Positions 55,291 through 63,760 of a DNA stretch of 64,000 bases are shown here, piece by piece. Made by a program: the position numbers and the translations under genes. The stretch comes from Fen-549 sp050011315. Lineage in GTDB: Bacteria > Actinomycetota > Thermoleophilia > Gaiellales > Gaiellaceae. Each line of letters opens with the position of its first letter. Within the stretch, counting starts at the first letter, position 1. A model generated the notes under the pieces. It saw nothing but the letters and a program-made list of their open reading frames with translations. It ran no database searches and was not told where the DNA came from. The stretch lies in contig JBEKJI010000008.1 of NCBI GenBank assembly GCA_050011315.1, forward strand, positions 6,438-70,437, in the 5' to 3' direction.

Positions 55291-55986
55291 ATGGATGTGA
55301 CCGTACTCTTACTACACGCTTTTCCCGTCGGCCCCGAGATGTGGGAGCCACAGCTCGAGGCTCTCGCCGGCTACGAGGTGAGAACGCCCATTCTGGCGGG
55401 ACGGGGCGAGTCGATCGACGGCTGGGCCGAGCAACTGCTCGCGGAGACAGAGGGCGACCTGGTCGTCGCCGGCGCTTCGATGGGCGGTTACTGCGCCCTT
55501 GCCGTGGCGGGGCGCGCGCCGGAGCGGATGCGCGGGCTGGTGCTGGCGGGCTCGAAGGCCTCGGCCGATCCCCCGGAGGCGAAGGAGTGGCGCGACCAGT
55601 CGATCGCGCTGGTGCGCGAGAAAGGCCCGCTCGCCCTCTGGGAGACCATGCGCGGCTACGCGCTCGGCGCGAACGCCGATCCGGCGCTCGTCAAGCGGAT
55701 GGACGAGATCGTCGCGAGCCAGGACGCCGAGGGCATCGTCCAGCAAATCGTGGCGATGATCGGCCGCGCGGACACCACCGACGTGGTGCGCTCGCTGGCC
55801 TGTCCCTTCCTTGCGGTCGCCGGCGAGCTCGACGAGGGCGTTGTCGCGGAATCGAAAGAGCTGGTCGAGCTGGCCGCCGACGGCGAGCTAGTGGTCGTCC
55901 CCGGAGCGAGTCACCTCGTCAGCTTCGAGCGACCCGATGTCTTCAATCCGGTACTGAAGCGATTCCTCGAGCGCTGCGGCGCCTAG
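55291..55986 (+). CDS. alpha/beta-hydrolase
   Basis: 231 residues with the alpha/beta-hydrolase fold. The oxyanion region is LLLHAFPVGPEMW, the nucleophile elbow is VVAGASMGGYCAL (Ser63), the acid probably in AVAGELDEGVV, and the histidine in VPGASHLVSFERP. Carboxylesterase or C-C hydrolase activity is likely; the substrate is unknown. ATG 55291 follows GGAGGAAG. Its last 99 bp overlap the convergent DUF72 gene. Confidence 0.88.
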   Translation: MDVTVLLLHAFPVGPEMWEPQLEALAGYEVRTPILAGRGESIDGWAEQLLAETEGDLVVAGASMGGYCALAVAGRAPERMRGLVLAGSKASADPPEAKEWRDQSIALVREKGPLALWETMRGYALGANADPALVKRMDEIVASQDAEGIVQQIVAMIGRADTTDVVRSLACPFLAVAGELDEGVVAESKELVELAADGELVVVPGASHLVSFERPDVFNPVLKRFLERCGA

Positions 55987-56919
55987 CCCGGCCGAGGCCG
56001 GCACTCCCGCTTCGAGCAGGAGCTGGCGCAGCATGAGCGCGTTCGCCGGGGCCTGGGCGACCGGCCGCTGCATCGGCCCCGGCGGCGGGCTCGAGTTGTT
56101 GTTGTTGAAGACGGCGAACAGCTGCTGTGCGCGCCCTCCGAGCTCCCGTAGCGGCTCGATCCACTCGGCCAGCTCCTCGCGCTCGTAGAGGTAGTCGAAG
56201 CGGTCGGCGGCGCTACCGCCGCGATGGTGCCAGGTTGCGGCGTTTCGGCCGTGGAAGCGGATGTAGGCGACATCGCTGGTGAGCTCGGCGACGGTGGGGA
56301 TGACCGTCGGGCTTTCCAGACGCGGTGCGTCGACGATCACGAGCGCCATCCTCTGCTGCTTCAGAAAGGCGAGCGTCTGATCTCGGTTCTCCTGCTCGAG
56401 CCAGCTTGCGTGGCGGAACTCGACCAGCACGGTGAATCCCCTCAACCGCTCGCCGGCCCAGGCCAGGTAGTCGAAAGCCGAATCCTTGAAGACGACGTAG
56501 GGCGGAAGCTGGAAGAGGATGCCGCCCAGCTTGCCGGCGTCCCGGAGCGGCGCAATACCGGTCAGGAAGCGGTGAAAGACCTCGGTGCGAAGCTCCTCGG
56601 GCGGGTGTGAGACCCGTCCGCGCTCGTCCACCTCGGCGGCGGCGCGGAGGTCGGTCGGCAGCTGTTCGATCCGCATCGGGTGGCGCGTCATCAGCGCGAA
56701 GGCCTTGATGTGGAAGAGGAAGCCGGGCGGCGTTCGCTCCGCCCAGCCGGCGCTCACGCCGGCGCCCGGCAGCCGGTAGTAGCTGGAGTCGATCTCGACC
56801 GTGTCGAAGTGCTCGGCGTAGTAGCGGAGCCTGTCCTTCGGCGCCAGGCCGCGCGGGTACCAGTTCTTGACCAGCGCCTCGTCGGCGAACGAGCAGGTGC
56901 CGATGCGAACGGGGTTCAC
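55888..56919 (-). CDS. DUF72 (YecE-like) protein
   Basis: 343 residues, TIM-barrel DUF72: VRIGTCSFADEALVKNWYPR, DTVEIDSSYYRLPG, FLFHIKAFALMTRHP, GGILFQLPPYVV, VEFRHASWLEQENR and VAYIRFHGRNAATWH are all typical. FNNNNSSPPPG, a variant of the usual F.NN..G.A motif, precedes a final helix. Biochemical function of the family is not established. Start GTG 56919. The C-terminal about 33 residues (from GAAALEESLQYRIEDIGSL) are read antisense to the hydrolase gene and are probably not part of the core fold. Confidence 0.9.
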   Translation of the reverse strand: MNPVRIGTCSFADEALVKNWYPRGLAPKDRLRYYAEHFDTVEIDSSYYRLPGAGVSAGWAERTPPGFLFHIKAFALMTRHPMRIEQLPTDLRAAAEVDERGRVSHPPEELRTEVFHRFLTGIAPLRDAGKLGGILFQLPPYVVFKDSAFDYLAWAGERLRGFTVLVEFRHASWLEQENRDQTLAFLKQQRMALVIVDAPRLESPTVIPTVAELTSDVAYIRFHGRNAATWHHRGGSAADRFDYLYEREELAEWIEPLRELGGRAQQLFAVFNNNNSSPPPGPMQRPVAQAPANALMLRQLLLEAGVPASAGLGAAALEESLQYRIEDIGSLEADEVTRSGDDH

Positions 56920-56987
56920 AGGGGAACCTTATGCCCGTCTGCGCCTCTATCGCCGCCTATCGGCGGAGGTCGTGAGACGATTGGGTC

Positions 56988-57473
56988 ATGTACGGGCTAG
57001 CAAGATGGGCCGGATTGCTGGTTGTGGCCCTTCTACTCGGCCTCTCCGCGTGCGCATCGACATCCGCACCGCGAAAGCGAGCACCGCGGACGCTCCTGCC
57101 GCAGACGCCTAAAGAGGTAGTCCGCGCTTACTACGCCGCGCTGAGCAAGGACGAGGATGCAATCGCCATGCAGTACCTCGCGCCAGAGATTCGCGAGCGC
57201 GAGTTGTCCTACGACGACAGTGACTTCACGAACCTGAAGCAATTGAGCAACTTGAAGGTCTACGGCGGCGATCGATTCGGAGCGCGGGACTTACCGGGGC
57301 TGGACGTTCCGCTGGCCAATTACGACGAGTGGGCATTGGCTTCAGCCGATTACGATGCTGTCTATTACCAGGTCCTCACGTCCGACAACGGTCCTCAGGT
57401 GCGGTTCGTCTACCTCGGGCGAACTATCAAGAGCGGGCGCTGGGAGATCGTCTCTATCGGGACCGGCCCGTGA
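56988..57473 (+). CDS. lipoprotein with NTF2-like domain (161 aa)
   Basis: 161 residues. The signal ends in the lipobox LGLSAC with Cys22 after two basic and many hydrophobic residues. A short disordered basic linker (APRKRAPRTLLP) follows, then a domain starting TPKEVVRAYYAALSKDEDAI, typical of SnoaL/NTF2-like or DUF4829-type lipoproteins. VRFVYLGRTIKSGRWEIVSI is the last strand pair. It binds an unknown small ligand at the outer face of the membrane. ATG 56988, divergent from the DUF72 gene. Confidence 0.8.
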   Translation: MYGLARWAGLLVVALLLGLSACASTSAPRKRAPRTLLPQTPKEVVRAYYAALSKDEDAIAMQYLAPEIRERELSYDDSDFTNLKQLSNLKVYGGDRFGARDLPGLDVPLANYDEWALASADYDAVYYQVLTSDNGPQVRFVYLGRTIKSGRWEIVSIGTGP

Positions 57474-57550
57474 TCATCGCTCCGAGTTCGAACGCTCTCA
57501 GGCCTATCTCGGCACAGTGCGGGTAAAAGGTCTTTCCGACGAGATCAGAC

Positions 57551-57632
57551 TGTCACAAAACCGGCACATTTACGGGCACTTTAGCTTGATACCGTATTCC
57601 GCCCCGTGGGTGGGTGGGGGGTGGAGAGGCGG
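57551..57632 (+). ncRNA. family-2 element copy b: promoter-like block plus G-rich tract
   Basis: TGTCACAAAACCGGCACATT, then CTTGATACCGTATTCCGCCC and GTGGGTGGGTGGGGGGTGG. TACCGT (57590-57595) with ACATTTA about 17 bp upstream fits a promoter. Downstream GTGGAGAG and CTCTCCAC (57621-57676) close a long hairpin containing GGCGGG-T-CCCGCC. It lies between the lipoprotein gene and murI, so the transcript could be a small RNA or the murI leader. Confidence 0.5.
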
Positions 57633-57713
57633 GTCCCGCCGCTTTTGGGACGAGCCGCACCGTCTGGCTCTCCACTCGCCGCCGGAGTCGGCACCGCACT
57701 AGAATCGAGCGCA

Positions 57714-58532
57714 GTGGACGGGCGGCCAATTGCGATCTTCGACTCGGGTATGGGCGGGCTGACCGTCCTGCACGAGTGCCTGGTGACGATGCCGAACGAG
57801 GACTTCGTCTACCTCGGCGACACCGGTCGCTTCCCTTACGGGCCGCGGCCGCTGGACGAGATCCGCGGATTCGCGCTCGAGATCGGACGTTTTCTCGAGA
57901 GCCAGGGCGTGAAGATGGTGGTGGTCGCCTGCAATTCGGCCACCTCGGCTGCGCTCGCCGACCTTCAGGCCGAGCTCGAGGTTCCGGTCGTCGGGGTGAT
58001 CGCGCCCGAGGCCGAGGCGGCTGTTCAGGCGACGCGCAACCGCCGCATCGGCCTGCTAGCCACCGAGGCGACCGTGAACGCGGGTCGCTACGGGACGCTC
58101 GTGCAGTCGCTCGATGCCGGCGTTCGCTTCTTCCCGGTCGCCTGCCCGGGGCTGGCGGAGTTGATCGAGAGCGCCGAGCCCTACGGCGCCGGCACCGTCG
58201 AGACCGTGCGTGCCTACGCCAAGCCGCTCAAGCAAGCGGAAGTCGATACGGTCATCCTGGGCTGCACGCACTACCCCCTGATCCGCCACGTGCTCGAACG
58301 CGCCTTCGGTCGCGCCGTCACCCTCGTCTTCTCGGCCGAGGAGACCGCGCGCAAGGTGGCCGAGACGCTGGCGCGGAAAGGGATCGCCTGTACGACCGAG
58401 CGCGAGGGTGTCTGTCGCTTCCTGACGACGGGTGACGCCGAGCAGTTCCGGGTCATGGGAGAGCGCTTCTTGCAGTTCCCGATCGCCGAGGTCGAGCTGG
58501 TCTCTTTCGCCGAGTTGGGAGCCGCCGCGTGA
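57714..58532 (+). CDS. murI: glutamate racemase
   Basis: 272 residues converting L- to D-glutamate for peptidoglycan. The catalytic cysteines are C73 (VVACNSATSAAL) and C184 (VILGCTHYPLI). The acid/base partner region is IFDSGMGGLTVLHECL, and FVYLGDTGRFPYGPR binds substrate. GTG 57714 gives the expected N-terminus; the frame upstream is a read-through of the family-2 element. It overlaps rph by 4 bp (GTGA), the common actinobacterial murI-rph-rdgB cluster. Confidence 0.96.
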   Translation: MDGRPIAIFDSGMGGLTVLHECLVTMPNEDFVYLGDTGRFPYGPRPLDEIRGFALEIGRFLESQGVKMVVVACNSATSAALADLQAELEVPVVGVIAPEAEAAVQATRNRRIGLLATEATVNAGRYGTLVQSLDAGVRFFPVACPGLAELIESAEPYGAGTVETVRAYAKPLKQAEVDTVILGCTHYPLIRHVLERAFGRAVTLVFSAEETARKVAETLARKGIACTTEREGVCRFLTTGDAEQFRVMGERFLQFPIAEVELVSFAELGAAA

Positions 58533-59242
58533 CCAGGGTCGACGAACGCCGCTCCGACGCGCTTCGTCCGCTTCGGATCGAGTGTGACTTCCTCGAGCAG
58601 CCACACGGCTCGGTCCTCTACGGACAGGGGCGCACGCTCGTCCTCTGTACCGCTTCGATCCAGGAGGGCGTTCCACGCTGGCTGAGCGGACGCGGACGCG
58701 GCTGGCTGACGGCAGAGTACTCGCTCCTGCCCGCCTCGACGGGCTCGCGCACGGCGCGCGAGGCCAGCGAGGGCAAGCAGAAGGGGCGTACGGTCGAGAT
58801 CCAGCGCCTGATCGGACGCTCTTTGCGGGCGGTTGCCGATCTGGAGGCGCTCGGCGAGCGCACCGTCTGGCTCGACTGCGACGTGCTTCAGGCCGATGGC
58901 GGCACCCGCTGCGCTTCCATCTGCGGCGCCTACGTCGCCGCCAGCCGCGCGCTCGAGCACTTCGCACTCAGCCGTGTGCTCATCGACTCGGTCGCGGCCG
59001 TCTCGGTCGGGATCGTCGCGGGCGAGAAGCTGCTCGATCTCGACTACGCCGAGGACTCGCGCGCCGAGGTGGACATGAACTACGTCATGACCGGGGAGGG
59101 CCGTCTGATCGAGGTGCAGGCGACCGCCGAGACGGCGCCCTTCAGCCGCGAGGAGCTGGACGAGCTGCTCGCCCTCGCCGCTCACGGCGTCGAGCTGATC
59201 GGTACCGCGCAGCAAGAAGCGTTGGTCGCCGCGCGCGCTTAA
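58529..59242 (+). CDS. rph: ribonuclease PH
   Basis: 237 residues. A phosphate-dependent 3' exonuclease that trims tRNA precursors. Signatures are LRPLRIECDFLEQPHGSVLY, GRGRGWLTAEYSLLPASTGS, the phosphate and metal region EIQRLIGRSLRAV and CDVLQADGGTRCASICGAYV, and LDLDYAEDSRAEVDMNYVMT. Length is normal. GTG 58529 overlaps murI. The stop TAA is immediately followed by repeat copy D. Confidence 0.96.
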   Translation: MTRVDERRSDALRPLRIECDFLEQPHGSVLYGQGRTLVLCTASIQEGVPRWLSGRGRGWLTAEYSLLPASTGSRTAREASEGKQKGRTVEIQRLIGRSLRAVADLEALGERTVWLDCDVLQADGGTRCASICGAYVAASRALEHFALSRVLIDSVAAVSVGIVAGEKLLDLDYAEDSRAEVDMNYVMTGEGRLIEVQATAETAPFSREELDELLALAAHGVELIGTAQQEALVAARA

Positions 59243-59401
59243 GAGCCTATTTCGGTAGGGATGCGCGTTCGAGGGGGTCAAGCCGTGGATGACAGCGGCC
59301 GAAGGGTTGTGAAGGCGCACTGGTAGTGCGGTTAGCGGCCCTGCGGGTGCTGGCGCCGCGGATCGACCGCCTCGGGCGTGCAGGCCTAGCGGAATCGGCT
59401 C
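59243..59401 (-). mobile_element. family-1 MITE-like element, full copy D (159 bp, inverted)
   Basis: In reverse orientation relative to copies A-C: plus-strand ends are GAGCCTATTTCGG and GCGGAATCGGCTC. The hairpin is at 59316-59330. Its reverse complement matches copy A at about 92%, so A and D form one subfamily while B and C form another. It begins right after the TAA of rph. Confidence 0.75.
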
Positions 59402-59452
59402 GAAGAGCGTTCCGATCTCACCCGGCCGACGGGTCCACGCGGCGTGACTCTC

Positions 59453-59537
59453 TTTCGGCACGAAAACGGTACATCTCCCGCGCATTTCCTAGCTACCGTT
59501 TCACGACCCCGCGGGTGGGTGGCTCGGGGGAGGGCGG
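59453..59537 (+). ncRNA. family-2 element copy c: promoter-like block plus G-rich tract
   Basis: TTTCGGCACGAAAACGGTAC, then TAGCTACCGTTTCACGACCC and GCGGGTGGGTGGCTCGGGGG. TACCGT is at 59494-59499 with ACATCTC upstream. It lies between repeat copy D and the mgtC-like gene, so it could provide the promoter and leader for that gene. The rest of the 310-bp gap (59538-59712) shows only imperfect dyads. Confidence 0.5.
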
Positions 59538-59712
59538 CGGAACGTGGTGCCGTCAGCACGCGGTCGCTGGTCTTCATTCCGCTTTGCGCTCAGGGCCGGT
59601 GGGCGGCGGAAAGAAGTGCCCGACCCACGCATCTACGGGTCTCGCCCAGCCAGCGTCTGCATTTCAGTAGGCGTCCAGCGATCACATCCGCCCGCTAGGC
59701 GAAAATACCGTA

Positions 59713-60393
59713 GTGCTACCGCACCTCGGCTGGGCTGCGATTCTGGGTCGCCTCGCTCTCGCCGCCGCACTCGGCGGCGCGATCGGTGTCGAGCGCGAGC
59801 TGCGTGACCGTTACGCTGGCCTGCGCACCCACCTGCTGGTCTCGCTCGGCTCGGCCCTCTTCACGCTAGTTTCCGCCTACGCTTGGACCGGCTTCCATTT
59901 CGCGGGCGCGATCGGCTACGACCCGACCCGGATCGCCGCCCAGATCGTGACCGGAGTCGGCTTCCTCGGCGCCGGCGCCATCATCCGCCAGGGTGTCACG
60001 GTGCACGGCCTGACCACCGCCGCCACGCTCTGGGCAGCGGCGGCGATCGGGATGGCCTCCGCCGCCGGCTTCTATCCCGCCGCCATCCTGGCGACGGTTG
60101 TGACGCTCGTCGTGCTCTGGCCCGTGCGCATTCTCGAGCACCGCTATCTCTACCGAATACGGGCGGGGGTCGCCCACGTCGTCGTCGAGCTGCGCCCGGG
60201 TGTCAGCGTGGCCCCGGTCCTGCGCTACCTGGCGGGCGCAAAGATCGCCCTGGCGGGAGTTCAGATCCACGAAGACAGCGGACGCAGGACGATCGCCGCC
60301 GACGTTGAGCTCGAGCGAGACTCGCGGATTGTCGATGTCGTGGACGGCCTGCTCGCGCTCGAGGGAGTGACCGGAGCTCAGTGGGTGCACTAG
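59713..60393 (+). CDS. MgtC/SapB-family membrane protein
   Basis: 226 residues. Four to five membrane helices with the MgtC signature ALGGAIGVERELRDRYAGLR, THLLVSLGSALFTLVSAY, then RIAAQIVTGVGFLGAGAIIR and VHGLTTAATLWAAAAIGMA. The C-terminal cytosolic ACT-like domain follows (VVVELRPGVSVAPVLRYLAG). The family helps survival at low Mg2+ and can modulate ATP synthase; the exact role here is unknown. GTG 59713; 13-bp overlap with rdgB. Confidence 0.9.
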   Translation: MLPHLGWAAILGRLALAAALGGAIGVERELRDRYAGLRTHLLVSLGSALFTLVSAYAWTGFHFAGAIGYDPTRIAAQIVTGVGFLGAGAIIRQGVTVHGLTTAATLWAAAAIGMASAAGFYPAAILATVVTLVVLWPVRILEHRYLYRIRAGVAHVVVELRPGVSVAPVLRYLAGAKIALAGVQIHEDSGRRTIAADVELERDSRIVDVVDGLLALEGVTGAQWVH

Positions 60394-60986
60394 CCTCAGG
60401 CGCTCAGACCGCCGTTTTCGCCTCGCGTAATCCGGACAAGGCGCGCGAGCTGGAGGCGCTGCTGCCGGGCTGGCGGGTAGAGCCGCTGGTGGCTGCCACA
60501 TTCCCGCCCGAGGTCGGCGACAGCTATTACGAGAACGCCCGCGCCAAGGCGCTCTTCGGGCGATCCGTAGAGAAGCGGCAGCTCTGGGTGCTGGGCGAGG
60601 ACTCCGGGATAGAAGTGGCCGCGCTCGACTGGGGCCCCGGCGTCTTCTCGGCCCGCTTCGGCGCCGATGACCCGGTCGGTCGCCTGCTCGTGGAGCTCTC
60701 GGGCATCGAGGGAGAAGGCCGCCGCGCCCGCTACGTCTGCGAGCTGGTCGCCATCTCGCCCGACGGCCGGGAGCTGCGCGGTACCGGCATCCTCGAAGGC
60801 CTGATCGGCCACGAGCCGCGCGGAAGCGAGGGCTTCGGCTACGACCCGGTCTTCGTCCCCGAGGGCGAGACCATCACCGTGGCCGAGCTCGGCAACGCCT
60901 GGAAGCGCTCCAACTCGCACCGGGCCCGGGCCGCGCGGGCGCTGCTCGAAGCGCTCGGGCAGTCGAGCCCGGTTATCGCTTCTTAA
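60381..60986 (+). CDS. rdgB: XTP/dITP diphosphatase (RdgB/HAM1)
   Basis: 201 residues removing non-canonical purine nucleotides. Motifs are TAVFASRNPDKARELEALLP, YYENARAKAL, VLGEDSGIEVAALDWGPGVF, and GSEGFGYDPVFVPEGE followed by NSHRARAARALLEAL. All substrate and metal residues look intact. GTG 60381 overlaps the mgtC-like gene by 13 bp. Together with murI and rph it forms the usual housekeeping cluster, here interrupted by the MITE and the mgtC-like gene. Confidence 0.95.
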   Translation: MGALASGAQTAVFASRNPDKARELEALLPGWRVEPLVAATFPPEVGDSYYENARAKALFGRSVEKRQLWVLGEDSGIEVAALDWGPGVFSARFGADDPVGRLLVELSGIEGEGRRARYVCELVAISPDGRELRGTGILEGLIGHEPRGSEGFGYDPVFVPEGETITVAELGNAWKRSNSHRARAARALLEALGQSSPVIAS

Positions 60987-60995
60987 TATTGAGGC

Positions 60996-61025
60996 CTCGA
61001 TTTTCAGCGTAAAGACGACGATAAT
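60996..61025 (+). promoter_or_regulatory. promoter of the RCC1/Ig-repeat gene
   Basis: TCGATT (60996-61001) and GATAAT (61020-61025) are separated by 18 bp. The same pair (17-bp spacing) and the following CCGGCCT, TTCTCG.AGCCGAAACAACC and CGGAGGT recur at 63681-63760 before the paralogue, so promoter and leader were duplicated with the gene and then conserved. Confidence 0.55.
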
Positions 61026-61075
61026 CCGGCCTGGCGTCAGATCCTTCTCGGAGCCGAAACAACCACCACCGGAGG

Positions 61076-63577
61076 TTGAAAGTGACCCGCCTGTCCTCTT
61101 CTCACGCTCGAAAGCTTCGCCTCGTCCTCGTCTGCGCGCTGGTGATCGCCGGCGCCTCCATACTCGCCGGCGCCGCCTCGGGCAGCTCCGTCAGCACCAA
61201 ACTCTCGGCCCATTTAACCAGGACGAGCTTCACGGCTTCTCAGGCGGGCTCGGTCAAGCTCGTCTGCATGTTCTGGAAGACGAATACGAGCTATGCCTAC
61301 AAGCTCAGCGTCAAGAAGGGCTCCAAGTGGCAGACCGTCCAGAGCGTGAAGGTGAAGAAGACCTTCAAGGGTCGTTTGTCGATGACCGTCAAGCAGCTCT
61401 TCGCTGGCAAGCCGATCAGGCTGGGTAGCTACCAGGTCACGATCTCCGGCAACTACGACGTGAAGACGCGCGGCTTCAAAATCATCAAGGCGGCCCCGGC
61501 CGCGGTGGCTCCGACCAATTCCGTTTCACCCACGATCTCGGGCACGGCCAAGCAGGGACAGACGCTCAGCGCCACGACCGGCACCTGGGCGGGTAACCCC
61601 GCTCCGACCTTTGCCTATCAGTGGCGCCGCTGCGATTCCTCCGGCGGCAGCTGTAGCGACATCTCCGGCGCCGGCTCGGCCACCTATCTCCTCGTTCTCG
61701 CCGACGTGGGCTCGACCATCCGCGTCGTGGTGACGGCGACCAACTCGGCCGGCTCGGCGACTGCCACCTCCACCCAGACCGGCGCGATCGCCGGTCTTCC
61801 GCCCGTCAACTCGGCTCTGCCGGAGATCTCCGGCACGCTCAGGCAGGGCCAGACGCTCAGCGCCACGACCGGCACCTGGGCGGGTAACCCCGCTCCGACC
61901 TTTGCCTATCAGTGGCGGCGCTGCGACTTGAGCGGCGACGGTTGCACGGACATCGCCGGAGCAGTCAACGGCACGTACAAGCTCGTTTACGCCGACGCCG
62001 GTGGAACGATCCGCGTCGCGGTGACCGCAAGCAACAGCTACGGGTCGAACAGCGCCGGCTCGAGCGCGACCAGCGAGGTGACGGGCTTGCCGCCGTCGTG
62101 GTCGGCTCTGCCTACCATCGCGGGTAGCGCTCTTCAGGGCCAGACCCTGAGCGTCGACTCACCGGGTGTCTGGACGAACTCGCCCAGCTATGAGTACCAG
62201 TGGCAGCAGTGCGACGCCCTGGGCAACAACTGCAGCGACATCTCCGGGGAGACCTCCGACAGCCACACGCTCGGCTCCGGCGACGCGGGCAAGACCATCC
62301 GCGTCAGCGTCACCGCCTCCAACCCCTGGGGCGGGGAGACTGCCGACTCGCTCCAGACCATGAGCGTGGCGAGCAATCCCGGTATCAGCGCCGGCGGACG
62401 GCAGAACTGTGTCGTGCTCTCCGACGGAACCGTCAAGTGTTGGGGTGGGAATGGATCGGGACAGCTAGGCGACGGAACACAGACATCGCCGAGAAAGACC
62501 CCCGTCCTGGTCGTCGGTTCAGACGGCACGGGCACTCTTTTAGGCGTGGCCCAGGTATCGGCTGGAGACAATCACACCTGCGCCCTGCTTACAAACGGGA
62601 CAATCTGGTGCTGGGGCGACAACAACTACGGCCAGCTCGGCACCGGCTCGACCTCGTCCACGCCCAGCACCGTCCCCGTCCAGGTGACCGGCATCGACAA
62701 CGCCACTGAAGTGAGCGCCGGCGCGGAGTTCACCTGCGCTCGGCTTGACGACGGCACGATCAAATGCTGGGGTGACGACTATAACGGCCAGCTTGGCATC
62801 GGCTATATCACCACGCCCGTTCCGACTCCGGGGCTGGTCTCGGGGATAAGCGACGCCATCGAGGTGCAAGCGGGCGGAGAGCCCGAGGCGGAGGATTCGT
62901 TTGCTCACGCCTGTGCCCGCCTCTCCGACGGAACGGTCAAGTGCTGGGGCCGCAACTACTACGGCCAGCTCGGAGTCGGCTGGTTCCCGCCGGCTCCCTT
63001 CGTCGAGTATGCGGGCACGCCGCGGCAGGTGATTGCAGTCGGCGGCGACGCAAGCTCAAAGCTCGAGAACGTGACCCAGATAGACGTCGGCGACGACCAC
63101 TCCTGCGGCCTGCTCTTCAACCAGACGCTGGCCTGTTGGGGCTACAACGCCGGCTTCGGCCAGGTCGGCAGCAACACGGGTCTCAACGCACTCCGGCCCG
63201 CTCTGGTCGTCGGCGAAGGCGGCACCGGTACGCTCTCCAATGTCTTGCAAGTGAGCGCCGGCGACAATCACACCTGCGCCCATGTGGCCGGTACCAACGA
63301 CAGCATCTGGTGCTGGGGCTGGAACCTCTACGGCCAGCTTGGCGAAGGGGGCTACTCGTCCGACTATACGACGCCCGTCGAGGTTCTGCAGGTCGGAGGC
63401 GGTGGAGGCCTTGGCTTCCTTACGGATACGATCCAGGTCTCGGCCGGGCAGATTCACACCTGTGCCCGCCTCTCCACTGGCGGTGCGGTGTGCTGGGGAC
63501 GCAACAACGCCGGTCAGCTCGGCAACAACTCAACCACGGACAGCAACATGCCGGTGACGGTCTCCTCGTTACCGTAG
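61076..63577 (+). CDS. secreted protein with Ig-like repeats and a seven-bladed RCC1 propeller (833 aa)
   Basis: TTG 61076 is aligned with the ATG of the downstream paralogue and follows CGGAGG. A signal peptide (residues about 1-40, ending near GAASGSS) is followed by a beta domain shared with that paralogue. Next are three Ig-like repeats (PTISGTAKQGQTLSATTG ... YQWRRCD ... ITGA type). The C-terminal 400 residues form seven RCC1 repeats with C.CWG..NYGQLG cores, enough for a closed propeller. Each blade has a HTCALL...CWG cysteine pair suited to disulfides. The first two Ig repeats share a 68-bp identical DNA run. Surface adhesion or binding is likely; no enzyme motif. Confidence 0.88.
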   Translation: MKVTRLSSSHARKLRLVLVCALVIAGASILAGAASGSSVSTKLSAHLTRTSFTASQAGSVKLVCMFWKTNTSYAYKLSVKKGSKWQTVQSVKVKKTFKGRLSMTVKQLFAGKPIRLGSYQVTISGNYDVKTRGFKIIKAAPAAVAPTNSVSPTISGTAKQGQTLSATTGTWAGNPAPTFAYQWRRCDSSGGSCSDISGAGSATYLLVLADVGSTIRVVVTATNSAGSATATSTQTGAIAGLPPVNSALPEISGTLRQGQTLSATTGTWAGNPAPTFAYQWRRCDLSGDGCTDIAGAVNGTYKLVYADAGGTIRVAVTASNSYGSNSAGSSATSEVTGLPPSWSALPTIAGSALQGQTLSVDSPGVWTNSPSYEYQWQQCDALGNNCSDISGETSDSHTLGSGDAGKTIRVSVTASNPWGGETADSLQTMSVASNPGISAGGRQNCVVLSDGTVKCWGGNGSGQLGDGTQTSPRKTPVLVVGSDGTGTLLGVAQVSAGDNHTCALLTNGTIWCWGDNNYGQLGTGSTSSTPSTVPVQVTGIDNATEVSAGAEFTCARLDDGTIKCWGDDYNGQLGIGYITTPVPTPGLVSGISDAIEVQAGGEPEAEDSFAHACARLSDGTVKCWGRNYYGQLGVGWFPPAPFVEYAGTPRQVIAVGGDASSKLENVTQIDVGDDHSCGLLFNQTLACWGYNAGFGQVGSNTGLNALRPALVVGEGGTGTLSNVLQVSAGDNHTCAHVAGTNDSIWCWGWNLYGQLGEGGYSSDYTTPVEVLQVGGGGGLGFLTDTIQVSAGQIHTCARLSTGGAVCWGRNNAGQLGNNSTTDSNMPVTVSSLP

Positions 63578-63605
63578 ACCGGCCGGGCCTGGAAACGCTC
63601 GGGTA

Positions 63606-63630
63606 GCCGGGCGCCCACGTGGCGCCCGGC
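63606..63630 (+). terminator. strong GC hairpin after the RCC1 gene
   Basis: GCCGGGCGCC-CACGT-GGCGCCCGGC is a perfect 10-bp stem with a 5-nt loop, 28 bp after the stop. No T run follows, so it may act with Rho or only stabilise the 3' end. Confidence 0.6.
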
Positions 63631-63680
63631 GCCGCTTGGGCCTGAACCCCGGCAGGCGCCGAAAACCCTCGAAATAGTTC

Positions 63681-63709
63681 TCGATTTCATACCGGGGGTC
63701 GAGGATAAT
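63681..63709 (+). promoter_or_regulatory. duplicated promoter of the second secreted paralogue
   Basis: TCGATT (63681-63686) and GATAAT (63704-63709) with 17-bp spacing, homologous to 60996-61025 including the sequence just downstream (CCGGCCT). Confidence 0.55.
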
Positions 63710-63760
63710 CCGGCCTACGCGAGGATCGTTCTCGAAGCCGAAACAACCGCCAGCGGAGGT

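Noticed and set aside
58056..59485. Minus-strand ORFs opposite murI and rph
   Set aside because: Shadow frames of two well-conserved enzymes on the plus strand.
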